Part shown: piece by piece, positions 25,001 through 37,369 of the stretch | How the letters are laid out: each line of letters opens with the position of its first letter | How positions within the stretch are numbered: the first letter of the stretch is position 1 | Source: Sipunculus nudus | Lineage: Eukaryota; Annelida; Sipuncula; Golfingiida; Sipunculidae | Length of the DNA: 64,000 nucleotides | Direction of reading: 5' to 3' | NCBI GenBank assembly: GCA_026874595.1 | Contig: CM049311.1 | Location: forward strand, 63,699,453 to 63,763,452 | Notes under the pieces: generated by a model | Seen by the model: the letters and a program-made list of their open reading frames with translations, nothing else | The model's database searches: none | What the model was told of the DNA's origin: nothing | Position numbers and translations under genes: made by a program

Positions 25001-26778
25001 CTTTAACACCTGTAGCTGTTGAACCACCATCCCCAAAGGAATCTCCGAGCACACCAACAGCTGCAGCTCCAGTGTTGAACCCAGCAGAAGCAGACTGGGG
25101 TTGTCGGCTTTCTACGATTATGGAGGCATCAGAATCCGAGGCTGAAGGAAAATCAGGACCGACGAGTCCGGTCCCTAGAGTACTCACTCAGAGCCCAATC
25201 AGAAGTTTATCGCTCAGTATTGACAGTAGTACTAAGAGTGAACACATACTAGAGGTGACTAAAAACTGCTCACAAGGTAGTAATGTCCAGTCTAATAGCA
25301 ATATAAAGAACAGGCCAAATAGTTTAATACAGCTGATTGCTACAAAGACACCGACAGTGGTTCCAAACAAAAGCTCATCAGTGTCCCATAAGAAATCAGG
25401 GAGGGCCACCTTGATTTCTAAAAGTGAGGCAGATTCTTTGTTTAATGGTAATAAAACAGAGAAAAGTGAAAGCAGGACTTCCAGAAAAAGTGAAACTGAT
25501 CACAAAATTGTGTGTTCCAAGGATGAAAAGTGTGGTGTTAAACCTGACGTTTCAGGAACAATCTCTAAACTTGCTGTGAAGTGTGAACGGCAAGTAGCAG
25601 GAAAAAAGTGTTTTGCAAATTCTGAACTCCCAGTAAAAGAATCAAAGAGTGGTGTGAAATCTGAAGTAAAAGTAAGGAAAGTCCAAAATGAATTGAGAAA
25701 ATCACCAGAAGTTTCTAATTCAAATGAGAATGCAGAGTTGTCAAGTGAACCAAGCAAATTAGTGGTAAAAGAGGCTTCAAAATGTAGTAAGACCACCAAT
25801 GTGACAAAGACATCTCAGTCACATAGTAAAGTTACTGTTCACAGAAAAGAAACATTCTCTGAGTCCAAGTCAGAAAAATCTACACCTGGGAGCGCTAGTA
25901 GTGGTTCAGATGCTGAGAAAAAAGAGAAGAAATTTGTTCTTCCCAGTCTCAGAGCATTTAAACCGTCCAGTCTGGAGCGGCCTAACAGGAACAGATCCAG
26001 TAGTGTAACAAGTGATCGAAGGAAATCCCTGCCTAGTACGTGTACTAAGAGTAGCGGTGAACTGTCTAGTGTCTCCAGTATCTCATGCACTGACGGTGAC
26101 AGCCAGTCATCTGGGTCACTGGCCAGTGGCAGCAGCTGCTCTGTCCAATCCTCTCATGCTGAGAAGATGAAAGCAGCAAAGTTAGCTTTCTTAACACAGC
26201 AGAGTAGGAATGATGTACAGTCAAGCTCTAGTGGCTCCAGTGTGGACTTAAGATTTGCCAGGCATAGTCTTGGTAAGAGCAGCACTTCACTGAATAGGTC
26301 CAATACTTCACTTAACAATATGTCCTTGTCATCAACGTCCTTGAATAACTTAAGTCCAGCCCTGTCGGTAGCTTTGGGTGATGCATCAGAGAAGAAAGTG
26401 GTTAACAAGGAGGGTCATAAACAATCAAACACTATCAATAAATCAAAAGATGATAAAAAACCTGATGGCTTAAACCAGGCTGGACCTGGTGCCCACACAG
26501 CCCTGTTGGCTGATATAAAAAACTTCAAACTCAAACCCGCCTCTGGGAAACACACAAAGCATGTGGAGCGGACAGCAGCTGACTGTAAAGCCACCAGGGC
26601 AGCCCTGGAAGCCAGGAACAACAACAGACAGGCTGAGAAGGTGGTAAAATCTGATGACTCAGCAGTATTGTCCATCCTTGATAATATTAAGTGCAGCATG
26701 AAAACTTATGACTTCAAAAGTGACGATGGCAGCTCTGCCAAAGAGTCCCTCAACTCCTCATCTGAGTGGCTCTTATAG
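22071..26778 (+). CDS. NHS: NHS-family protein, large terminal exon (residues 431-1999)
   Basis: The 4,708-bp last exon starts after TTTGCAG at phase 2 and ends at TAG. With the two earlier exons it gives exactly 6,000 nt, 1,999 residues and a stop. FSVDQEGFFTSMH (about 553-565) matches vertebrate FSVDTEGYYTSMH. A basic KSFLSKIKKMTGKKSK patch and an EEDFPPPPTPT proline segment follow. STIMEASESEAEG (about 1444-1456) recalls the C-terminal AISEGE motif of vertebrate NHS. The middle is Ser/Thr/Pro-rich and probably disordered, with TWPRSP/TWPKSG repeats. ALLADIKNFKLKP (about 1908-1920) looks like a WH2 actin-binding motif. The family acts in actin remodelling with WAVE and Abi. An invertebrate single NHS/Guk-holder orthologue is the likely identity; which vertebrate paralogue it is closest to cannot be told. 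Confidence 0.93.
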
Positions 26779-26978
26779 TTATAGGCTATGACTGTAACAC
26801 TGCTCCAAGTGGGCCTCTGTTTCTTCTGTATACTGAGAAATAGAGGCCCAATGGGTATTCACACACTATCACTGGCATGTGCTTTGGATTATTAATTATT
26901 GTGTTCATTTGATCTCTGCTGCTTTAATGTATACTTTATACTGTTGTATCTGAGTTCAGATATAAATTAATCCTTTTA

Positions 26979-26982
<4 letters not shown>

Positions 26983-27034
<52 letters not shown>
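26983..27034. repeat. (TA)n microsatellite
   Basis: About 26 uninterrupted TA units, 200 bp past the NHS stop codon and probably in the 3' UTR. Length polymorphism is expected. Confidence 0.95.
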
Positions 27035-27037
<3 letters not shown>

Positions 27038-28073
27038 TTCATAAATACATACATATTTTACATGTCATAGATCTCTTGTCATTTTCAAACACAGAAATGG
27101 CTATTTGATGAATTAAGAAAACTTAAATATACAGTTTATATTTTTACATATTTCTCACATGTAACTTGTATGTAAAAGCTGTACTTATATAAGCATACAT
27201 GCGCAAACACATATAACCTTTCTCAGAGAAAATATAAAAACATTTACTTCATTATCGCCATATAAAGACTCTTAATACTACTTAAATTTTACATATTTAT
27301 TAATGTATTGTCAATAATACTCGCCTGTATAAATTACAGAAGCGTGTATCAGATCTATGAGAAAATGTTGATGGTATCTGGCTGGCTCATATACTAATGT
27401 TTTGTGCAGTGATGTAACCATTTTCTTCCTTAAATCTTTAAGAACATAGTTAATTTTACCTTGTGCTTCACCTCAGATATATTACATATGTTAAGTTTTC
27501 ATTTGAATACTATAAAACTAATTATTTTTTGCAGCTTCCATTTTTATGGGAAAAATTGAGGAAACCCATATTGGTCCATTGATATGTCTGTTTTGAGCTT
27601 CTGAGAAAATTTATTTTATAAGTTTCCTAATTTGAGTAATATTTCATGTATCAAGTAAAATATGTTACACGATAGTAATTTTAGTTAAAATATGAGGGTT
27701 GAGTGATTAGGTCTGTACGGATGTTTTGTTGATAAAAAGTTATTTTGTTTAAGTCTTAGGTGAAATTTAGGGTTTAAAATATGTCTGTTAAACCTGTTAA
27801 ATGCACTCTAGTCTGCCGGACTTATATTCTAACATGTTCTTACCAGCTCTTTATATTTTTGCTCTTTCTACATTTTCACTGTAGGTTTAGATCACTTCCG
27901 GTAAATCAGTATGACACATTAACGTCATTTTATGTAAGTAGAGGTAGTGGTTGAACAGCGGTTTGTTACAAGTAGACACACTACAGGAAGCAGGTGCAGA
28001 AATCTTTATAAAAAAGTAGGTTTTTATCATAGTATACAATGGTAATACTTAATGAAGACAGGAAATATACAAA

Positions 28074-28121
28074 GTATATATATATATATGTGTGTGTGTT
28101 AAATAATGTGTATTCTGATAT

Positions 28122-28152
<31 letters not shown>

Positions 28153-28158
28153 AATATA

Positions 28159-28198
<40 letters not shown>
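28074..28198. repeat. Compound (TA)n / TATAAA microsatellite
   Basis: Interrupted TA runs with TGTGTG and TAAATA interruptions. They produce spurious Ile-Tyr ORFs on both strands. The array directly precedes the palindromic satellite at 28200-28520. Confidence 0.95.
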
Positions 28199-28199
<1 letters not shown>

Positions 28200-28520
28200 G
28201 TCGAGGCCTAGATTAGAATCTGGCACAATTTAAAACTGGGCCAGCCCAGATCAAAATTTTGATTTGGACCGGCCCAGATCAAAATTCTAATCTAGGCCAG
28301 ACCAGTTTTAAACTGGTCCAGCCCAGATTAAAATTTTGATCTGGGTCAGTCCAGATTAAATTCCAGTGGTGAAGACTTTAGGATTTAAATCTGGTCTGGA
28401 CTGATTTTAAACTGGCCAGCCCAGATTAGAATTTTGATCTGGGCCGGTCAAGTTAACAATCCTGTGGTGAACTGATTTTAAACTTGGCCGGCCAAGAGTA
28501 GAATTTTGATTTAGGCTTGT
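28200..28520. repeat. Tandem palindromic satellite
   Basis: Repeated units of the form GGCC(A/G)GCCCAGATCAAAATT joined head to head. They create perfect palindromes such as GATCAAAATTTTGATC and CCAGTTTAAACTGG-like cores. The block alternates CCAGCCCAGAT and ATCTGGGC(C/T)GG arms, so each strand reads much the same. It is flanked by TA arrays on both sides (28074-28198 and 28709-28766). Confidence 0.8.
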
Positions 28521-28704
28521 CAACTTTGTGAACTTTGCTGACAGGAATTACGGACTATCCCAGTGATATTAAGCAAGTATCAAATATATTTTGATATGAT
28601 CAAATTTGACTGAAAAGAGTTGCCACTTTGGGTTTGCTGGTTATAAGCAGTTTGCCAGAAATCACATTTCCATGAGGGGGCATTATTTGGTTGATAAACG
28701 GGGG

Positions 28705-28708
<4 letters not shown>

Positions 28709-28744
<36 letters not shown>

Positions 28745-28766
28745 TATATATAATTATATATATATA
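28709..28766. repeat. (TA)n microsatellite with AATTATA interruptions
   Basis: TA run interrupted by two ATAATTATATA blocks. It forms the right-hand companion of the TA array before the palindromic satellite. Confidence 0.95.
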
Positions 28767-29019
28767 TTCCTGGACAAACAAGCTTCTTATTAGCCCAGCC
28801 CTGCCTCATATGTCATATGGCATATTCTTTTCAACATTCCTTTGAAAACCTTAACAATGTAATATTTTGCTGCATATTGTGGAAAAAAATATTCTCATTT
28901 TGAAATAGAAAATATAGTTATATGAAAACAAGAAAGAAAGTGTAAGGGGAAAGTATTTTATGATTTATCAACTTTCATTTTAATATCATTTCCCTATGTA
29001 TCCATGGTTACCAGATTTC

Positions 29020-29280
29020 AGTTGATGCCGCCATCTTTACGGTCAGTTTACATTGTATCACTTATATGTGAAGATGTGCCATCGCAGCATAAATGCCTTA
29101 TGAGTGGTTATTTAAACAACCCACCTGCAGTGTGTAATGCAACCAGGCAAGCGTTCATTCACCAAAGCCTGCCAAGATAAACAATGAAACCCATCAAAGA
29201 ATGGCAGCCCTCTTCCTCAATCTTTATGTCACTTTTTATGTGTGATGTAAATGTGTCATCTTTCGTGAGGGGGAAGAGAG
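29020..29280. promoter_or_regulatory. Candidate regulatory block
   Basis: The single-copy block has GCCGCCATCTT (YY1-like), GATAAACAATG (overlapping Fox- and Sox-type sites), CATCAAAG (TCF/LEF-like) and ATCTTTATG. These sit within about 200 bp between repeat-rich segments. This is motif reading only; conservation in related genomes would decide. Confidence 0.2.
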
Positions 29281-31676
29281 CTGCATTATGGGAAGACAAA
29301 GTATGTTCTTTAAATGCCATTTAGAGTGACCTTGCTGCTGACATGACCAGTTTCGATTATTCAATCTCAATTGTTTCCCTAAATGTTTTGTGATTTGTTT
29401 CAATTTTCTAAGGCAGTGGAGTACGTGTTTTAATTTAGTATTTGATTTTTGTTTTATCTGCTAGCCTTAACCCTCTAGACGCAAGGAGGATATGTCTTTC
29501 CAAATTCTGCTTTGTTAGAAGATTAGATTCCAGGCTTCATAGAAATTAGGAGGGGACAAATTTCTTTGAACTCACTGAATTTATGTATTTTAACCTACCT
29601 GATTTTGGTTAATTGCCTTCCTTTATTCACTGGCAAAACGAGTTTTTTTTTTATTTGTGACATAGAGCAAGATTAAGGAAAATTCAAATGATCTGAAATC
29701 TTAGGAACACTGAATAATAAATTGTTCTTTATTAACAAGAGACTTAATTTTGTTAATTTCTTTTCCATTTAAGCCTCATTGCCTTATTAATCTCAAGTCT
29801 GAAGTAAGGTCACTCTTTGTCAGAAAGACAGATGGAAAAAGATGATAAAGATAATTCAGAGACAGCAAGATGGACATTATGTCATGGGCATGTTTCAGTT
29901 GCTTTTCATGTTTGGATATGCAATATCAGTGTTATTTGTAAGTGTGGAGAAGAGAATATATTATTACCTCCTGTGAATATATTATTTTTGAGAAATCTTA
30001 AGAATACAGGATGGAGATACATATCTGATGGAGTTTGAGATAAGATAAGTGTTATTTGTTTTGATATGGATAAAGCAAACAGTTCTGTCTTAGATTATAA
30101 AAGATGAAAAGATAATAAGAAGATCAAGGTTTCAAATATTGTCTCTTAAAAGTTAAACTGAGATACATGTGAAATGGGATTTATTATTTACCAAAAATTA
30201 TGAGGAAAATAAAATAATAATAAAAATTTAGAACAGTTAATTTCCTAAAATGTGTACTTGTGCCACACACACACACACTTATCATACACACAGAGGTCAG
30301 CAAGCATTTCTGCAGTTTTTCAATGCTGTAATGAATTGTGCAATCTTGGGACCAATGGCATCTTGGTACAAACTCAAATTGATTGAAAACTGGTTCCAAA
30401 TTCAGACGATAGGTGGCGCTGTGTTACAGCATGGGTCATATGAACACCGTCTCAATGGATACCTGTGAAGATTGTTCGTAAAAGAGCCTCCTATTATTCT
30501 GTTAGTAGTGTCATTTTTTTCATAGTAAAAAGTTTATGATATTTAAGTTACTTCTAAACCTTAGTATATTTATGGTACTTTTTTTTAACTTGCTTAATGA
30601 TTTTGTGTACTTAACACCAAATGTTGGTTATAAACTTGGGAGCAAGACCCTTGAGGGCTTTTAAAACTGTTCTTTTTTGCAGGATTTCTGTAGTTAAAAT
30701 CTCATTATATAGACATATTTAAAACACTTGTTGTGTTTATTATTTCCCGAGCAAGTCAATTTTATTTTAAACACAAAACAGTTAATTTTTTTAGGCCTAA
30801 CCTGAAGCCGCTCAAGCAGGTGAACTATAATTCATGTCTGTGATTTGAGGATATACAGGCCAGTGAAATTTCCATATTTTTAAAGTTTTCACAACATGTT
30901 AAGAGTTTTTAAAATTTTTAAATTAGGTGGTTAAGTCAGTGAAAGTATAATTTTGTTATCTGAAGATGTAGAAGTCTCTGTTCCTGTTACTGAATGTTTT
31001 AGAAAATAAGCATTTATAAGTTTTTGTAAGATTTTAGAACTCATTTGCACATTTTTTATAATTTAATTGTCTAATGGTATGTCAAAAAACATTTTATTGC
31101 TGGGCGTTTTGAATATGTAATATTGGGTATGGTACCTATGCAACTTTTATCCAGAACATTTTTATGTCCAAGCTTTTTCAGCATTTGATATGCCTGCTGT
31201 ATTAATTGCCATATCTATTTTATATATTATTTATATAAGTATACAGAATCATGTATATTTCACTGATATCATCACAGCAGTGGGTCTGTATTTGACATGC
31301 AATCTGCAAAAACTGCTCTGTATGAGTAGTCCTTGTGCTGTTAATTTCAAGTTCTTAGTTTAGGCAGAGTTATGTATTCAGTCAACTATACTGGTATGTG
31401 TATAACTCCAGCAGTCAAGTCGTATCTATATAATCCATGGACACAGAGGGCTACGTCTGATTCTGGATTCATGTCATGTCTGCAGCATCCACTGGGTTAG
31501 GATAGGTGCCTGATGATACATTCATTGGATAAAAATTGGTTAATGTGTTTTGCATCCATTAAATGCATGCCTGTTGCATCCAAATGGTCTGATTTTGGTG
31601 AGCAACTTGTTGCACTTTGGGTTATGATTGTAACACACAGTAGCTGATTTGGGTCAAGCATGCTGCAGTTAGCAGG

Positions 31677-32130
31677 TCATGTCATAAGTAACAGCTGTGA
31701 TTTTGGTCGTGCCTATCACAAGTAACAGCTGTGATTTGGGTCATGCCTGTCACATGTAACAGCTATGATTTGGGTCATGCCTGTCACATATAAAAGCTGT
31801 GGTTTTGGTCATGCCTGTCACAAGTAAGAGCTGTGATTTGGGTCATGCCTGTCACAAATGACAGCTGTGATTTGGGTCATGCCCGTCACATGTAACAGCT
31901 GTGATTTGGGTCATGCCTGTCACAAGTAACAGCTGTGATTTGGGTCAAGCCTGTCACAAGTAACTGCTGTGATTTGGGTCATGCCTATCACAAGTAACAG
32001 CTATGATTTGGGTCATGCCTGTCACAAGTAACAGAAGGTCATGTTTTTTTCACAGATTTCAGATTTAATTTGGGTAATGCCTGTTACAAGTAGCAGTTGT
32101 GATTTGGATTATGTCTGTTACCAGTGCAGT
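31677..32130 (+). repeat. 34-bp minisatellite
   Basis: About 11 to 13 units of roughly 34 bp (core GTAACAGCTGTGATTTGGGTCATGCC split here as GTAACAGCTGTG and ATTTGGGTCATGCCTGTCAC). Units carry point changes, and the last ones are decayed. The repeated CAGCTG E-box core occurs in nearly every unit. Confidence 0.93.
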
Positions 32131-33483
32131 AGTTTGGGCCTTAGCTGTTCATCTAGTGATTGAAGTTTGGATCATCCCTGTCAGGAGCAGCACATGTGAT
32201 GGAAGTTGTGCCTGTTTTGTTCATTGGATGAAAGACAGGCTGTTTGCACTATGTGAATGGAACATGATGAACATACCATGAAATAAGCATGTTCAGGTTC
32301 TATGCAAGCTTTATTATGACATAGTGATGTAAAACTTATCAGTTACAACTGCAAGGACATCATGTAAATTAGTAAACAGATCTCATGGATCTCAGATGTG
32401 ATATAATTTTGGAAGACCGTGTGCCTTTGGTGTAGTGATTTCTCAGTTGCAAGGACATGGGCCTGTTGTATATATTTAGTACTGTGTCTGTTTCTATATT
32501 GCATGTAAATTTGCACTGAATCTATGTATATAAATTCAATGATTGATACCATTGGGGCGAGGAGAAAACAAATTGTGCACTCACAACAAATGTAATGTAT
32601 ACAAATAAATGTTTTATAATGATTATATATGCTTGCTTTTATTGTCATTTGTATTTTCTTTTAATTCAACCATCTTATAGACCAGTTTTCTGGTATGGGT
32701 AGTAGATAACTTACCAGAAATTTGAGGGTTTTCATGAGACTTGCAATAAAGCATCTTACAAGTTCAATTCTCTGCAAAATCAGCACATATTTAATCATAT
32801 TTTTAGCTGTTATTATCAGTCCTACTGTCTAATGCATTATCCGCCTGTAATATTTCTTCTGATCATGAAAATTGTTTAAAGCACTGCATATAATGTCCTC
32901 AAACTTATACACAAATCGTTTTGACCAAAATCTCAGTTGAATTTGAAAACCATTTATCTTGACCTTCATGGTCAGATCAGCCAAAATACAAAATAATTTT
33001 GAACACCATTGCATACCTTTACCAAAAATTTGATTTTAACTTGTTTTGGCGAGTTTCTCAAGCAAGTTAAAAAACTGATGACCTTGACCTTCACTTTACG
33101 GAGTACTGCAAATTTTTCTCCCTCAAATTTGATACATGAATTGTTTCAACAGAAGTTCTAAGATGAACTGGAATTATTTGTGGAAATAAAGGATAACCTT
33201 TTAAGTATTGCATATTGTGTGGTTGGGGGGGGGGGACATCTTCATGTGTATATGTGACTGCAAAAACAAAACCGTTCTAGTTGTAAATTATCCTCTTTAA
33301 ATGAACATTAACAAGTTAACACCATATAGCTGTTTATAAGGCCTGGATATGGTTTATTACCAAACAAAACTATATGCATTCATACAAATATCATTTTTTT
33401 GATTCACAAGACATTTCACTACTCATGATAAAATAAATTTGAAAGGCTGCACATCAAACAAACAGATATGAACACACTGGGGA

Positions 33484-33505
33484 CCCCCCCCCCCCCCCCC
33501 CCCCC
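33484..33505. repeat. C22 homopolymer
   Basis: Twenty-two consecutive C on the plus strand, so a G tract on the minus strand. Exact length is unreliable in sequencing. Confidence 0.9.
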
Positions 33506-34649
33506 TTGACCAGAGCTTGGCTTGGAGTGGTGCCTTAAATACAAAAAGACATTAAGTATAAATTACTAATAGGTAAATAAAATCACTGGTATTATTCATA
33601 TCTTAGACTGAAGTTTCCAAAATATGAGACATTATAAGCATGGAATGTTTTTCTAAATATTGATAACTGGGTGTAAACATAATGCATATTTAAGGCAAAA
33701 CATTTAAGGCTCTTTCTTATAAAATTTTCTTGACTGTTTAACAAAATTTATATTTTATTATTCAGAAAAAAATAATATTACGACTAATCGTACAAAGAAG
33801 CAGCTACAGGCCAAGGATTGTTAAAGCCAGCAGTGTCCCTGATGAAGTTGTTCAAAGCATTATTAGAAGTTACTGATTGGTATTCATGCGACAACTATGA
33901 TTGTAAGAGTTTCAATGAATTTCACATTTCTATGGGACAACCTCGATTGTACGAGTTTCAATGAATTTTACATTTGTATGGGACCACCATGACTGTAAGA
34001 GTTTCAATATGATTGTAAGACTTTTGATAAACTGTTACTTTTCTCCACTTTTAACTATGTGCCGTTTTGTCCAATAACATTTTGTCTCTGTACGTTTTGT
34101 GTGGAGGCGTTTAGGATTACGGATCATAAGTCCATGACCTCTGGTGGCCTTGGTAAAAAATTTTCATAGAAATGATACATTTGCTGTAGGCCTGCTTTCA
34201 ATAATGAGACCAACTTATCTCAAAATATTGAAAATAAAAGTATTTAAAGTGGAATATATTCCCACATTCAATTTTTTTTACAGCAATTCAGTGTAAATGA
34301 ATGAACCATTATAAAACAATTACAAATGTACCTGTACTTATTAAAGTTATATATTAACTGATAAAATAAGTTCATTTATTTAAAATAAGCAGACTGAATT
34401 GAAACAGTAATGTCTTAACACTGACAAAAACTAAAATCTGCACACGAGGTTAAGAGCCCACATGGTCAAAATAGTATTTACAGACATGTTTATTTTATAT
34501 GAACAGATATGAGAAAAAAGTCCAGGTGAGCCCATTTACACTTGGTACACTTCATACTAAGTAAAAATTAATAATTCATGAATAATGAAGTATGACTTAG
34601 AAACTTGGGATTTCTGATGCAAAATTGCTTTCTGTACATACTGGACACT

Positions 34650-35045
34650 GATGGTAAGAATGTCTGCTTTAAAGAGGTTCTATATAAAACCTTCATATCA
34701 CAAAATAATGTCTGCACTAAAGAGATTCCATATAACACCTTCATACTACAGAAGCAGTAATGTCTGCTTTAAAGAGATTCCATATAAAACTCTTTACTGC
34801 CAAAAAATATTGTGTTTAAAGACCCATACAGCAGAACTAAACTGCTAAATAATGTCATCATTAAAGATTTCCATATGAAACCATACTACAGAATGTCTGC
34901 TTAAAAGAAGTTCCATACAAAACCATAATACAAAATGTCTGCTTGAAAGAGGTTCCATTCAAAACCATACTACAGAATGTCTGCTTAAAAGAGGTTCTAT
35001 ATAAAACCATTCTACAAAATGTCTGCTTTAAAAAAAAGTTCAAAG
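34650..35045. repeat. Diverged tandem repeat, about 45 bp unit
   Basis: Around eight units share AATGTCTGCTTTAAAGAG, TTCCATATAAAACC and CATACTACAGA blocks, with spacer length variation. The third and fourth units are more decayed (ATTGTGTTTAAAGACCC). The region translates on the minus strand as a short Phe/Lys/Gln/Thr-Phe repeat, which I take to be an artefact. Confidence 0.85.
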
Positions 35046-35337
35046 GAAAACCTTCACAATGAATCAACCTTATTCATGAGAAAGATGACCCCTGCAGAAG
35101 CTCCATTCTATACAACTACATGCTCATAAATGATTTCCCTATACACATTTTAATACAGCTGAACACCTCATGTTCTTATTCCTGGTGTATGTTACAAGTG
35201 GTCATCAAACGATCTGACAAATACAAAAGAATTCACACTTTATAAAATATAGCAACATTTCTTTCACACACTGACATTTGTTCTTCCTTGTGTCTGGCCT
35301 TTTACATTTCAATAGTTCCGTGTGGGAAACTGAGGCT

Positions 35338-35368
<31 letters not shown>
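35338..35368. repeat. G31 homopolymer
   Basis: Thirty-one consecutive G on the plus strand, able to form G-quadruplexes. It lies 2.8 kb beyond the MBTPS2 stop. Together with the C22 tract at 33484 it is one of the longest mononucleotide runs in the window; exact length is uncertain. Confidence 0.9.
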
Positions 35369-35370
<2 letters not shown>

Positions 35371-36204
35371 AAAGACATAATGACTCTGACTGTAGCTATA
35401 TTGCTATTAAGCGTGGTTATCAAAAACTTTAGCAGATTCTCTTCTTGTGGAAATATAGACAATCGCTTGCCAACCCTGGGTAAAAGACCAATATTAATTA
35501 TTCTTATGATTGTAATATATTAAAAAAAATATGATATACAATAACATAATATGTAATTAATATCATGACCGACAGCTGTGCTGATCACCATAAAAGACCT
35601 CCTGTTGTACATATTCCACACTGCTTGTCGCTGCTGGCAGGGTGAATTTATCTGTCTCATTTTGCCCCTTGGCTGACCATGCAGGACCACACACCTCATC
35701 AACTGTGTGCAAATTAACAGTAAAAGCCTAGGAAGCTGGATAGAAAGGTGGTTAATCAAACCACGTACACTGTTGAAAATAGGGTTTTATCAAAGATAAG
35801 GCTTTCAGTTCTAACCAAAGACTTATTCAGAAGCAGGGCACAAGAAATGGCTTTCTGTATCAATGAAAACATTTTTTGAAAACCCTTTCCAGCTGACTCA
35901 ATAATATATATATATATATATACACACACATAGATAGATAGATAAATAGACAGAAAGACAGACATTTCATGCCAATGATACTTTCAATCATTGTAATCAA
36001 ACTGTGACAAGTCTTTAATCTGTCATGTGGCACAACTGTTGTCTTATGGAACTTACTTTACTGTCTGAAACAAATTTAGTCCAGTTAACATAAGGTTACT
36101 ACATGAGTGAACCACTTCAGTTAAATTTATTCGATCAAATCTTTAGTAACAAAAATTATATTCCTTTGAAGAAGTTATATGTTGTGATGTGGCTCTCTGC
36201 TGGT

Positions 36205-36345
36205 GAACCAGGTTCATCCCTGGCATGGCTATGAGAGTGGGTTGTAGTGGCCCATCAAAGGTCAGAGTTTTTCTCCGGATCCTCCACTAGCATGGGTTGT
36301 AGTGGCCCGTCCAAGGTCAGAGGTTTTCTCAGGATCCTTCACCCC
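36205..36345 (+). repeat. Short tandem duplication, about 66 bp
   Basis: Two diverged copies share GGGTTGTAGTGGCCC, GTCAGAG and TTTTCTC(C/A)GGATCCT blocks (near 36238 and 36293). Non-coding, downstream of MBTPS2. Confidence 0.8.
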
Positions 36346-37369
36346 TACAGACTACCAAACACCACTATTCAAGCCATGGAGAGTGCCTTGCATTAGTTTA
36401 TAAAGTTTATTTTTATTTAAAAGCTGATATTATTAACCAGACACCATTTTTACTAAGGTACTGAATGTATGTATGGTACAACTGTAGATGCTGTACTGGG
36501 TATACATTTAAGTATACTGTAGTACTATGACATTGGCAAAATGAAAGACTGACCAAGTATATGACGTGAGTCAACTGTATGAACAATACTAAACTAGAAC
36601 TAAGTGGTGCCCTCCCAAACATTCTGAAAGTATCATTCAAGTGGATAAATAGGGGCACATGAGACCCCTCTGTGCCAGAGGGAACCAACACATGGAACCA
36701 GATACTGATAATTGTGTTGCTTGTTGTTCTGTTTTTCTGTTCTGACTGTTAATGAATGTTTCTCTTGGCACCTTGCATGAATGAAAAAGTGTTAGAGGTT
36801 AAGCCTTTTACAAGAAAACATTCTACTTAAGTTATACCATATAGATCAGACTCTTATTTAATGACAACCAATTTATAAAGAGACACTTCTGTCACAGAAA
36901 TTTGTTACATGAAAGACAGAGTAATTGTTCAAAGTATAAAAAAGAACACTGTTTTCCTTAAGAAATACCACCTGACATAATATATAACATCAAAATACTT
37001 TCCCTGCAACTTTAAAAATATTTCTTCCCTCTTCTTTTCTCAATTTGCAATGAACTTAATAGCCCTATTTAATAATTTCTTCTATTAAGCACACTTTGAT
37101 ACAGCTAAAAATTGCTTGATCATGGTTTGTTTTTAAAGTGCATAATGACAGGTGAATAATATATACATAATCAATTCAATAAACGGTGTTCTCAGGCTCT
37201 CACTTTTTCACATCATTTATGCTGTAACATTTCACAAAACCTAAGTCTGAATCTAAAATGAACTACATCTAATCTAAAAATTCCAACTTGACACAGTCTG
37301 AGATCTCAGAACATAAGCTTTGTAGGCTTTGGTGAAAAAGAGAGGTGTAAACAAAAATTTTTTGCTCAC

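Noticed and set aside
22358-26699. Numerous ORFs in other frames and on the minus strand across the large NHS exon
   Set aside because: They are shadows of the long coding frame, which has the family matches and the correct splice phase.
27981-28845. Short ORFs rich in Ile and Tyr on both strands
   Set aside because: They are direct translations of TA microsatellites, with no protein signal outside the repeat.
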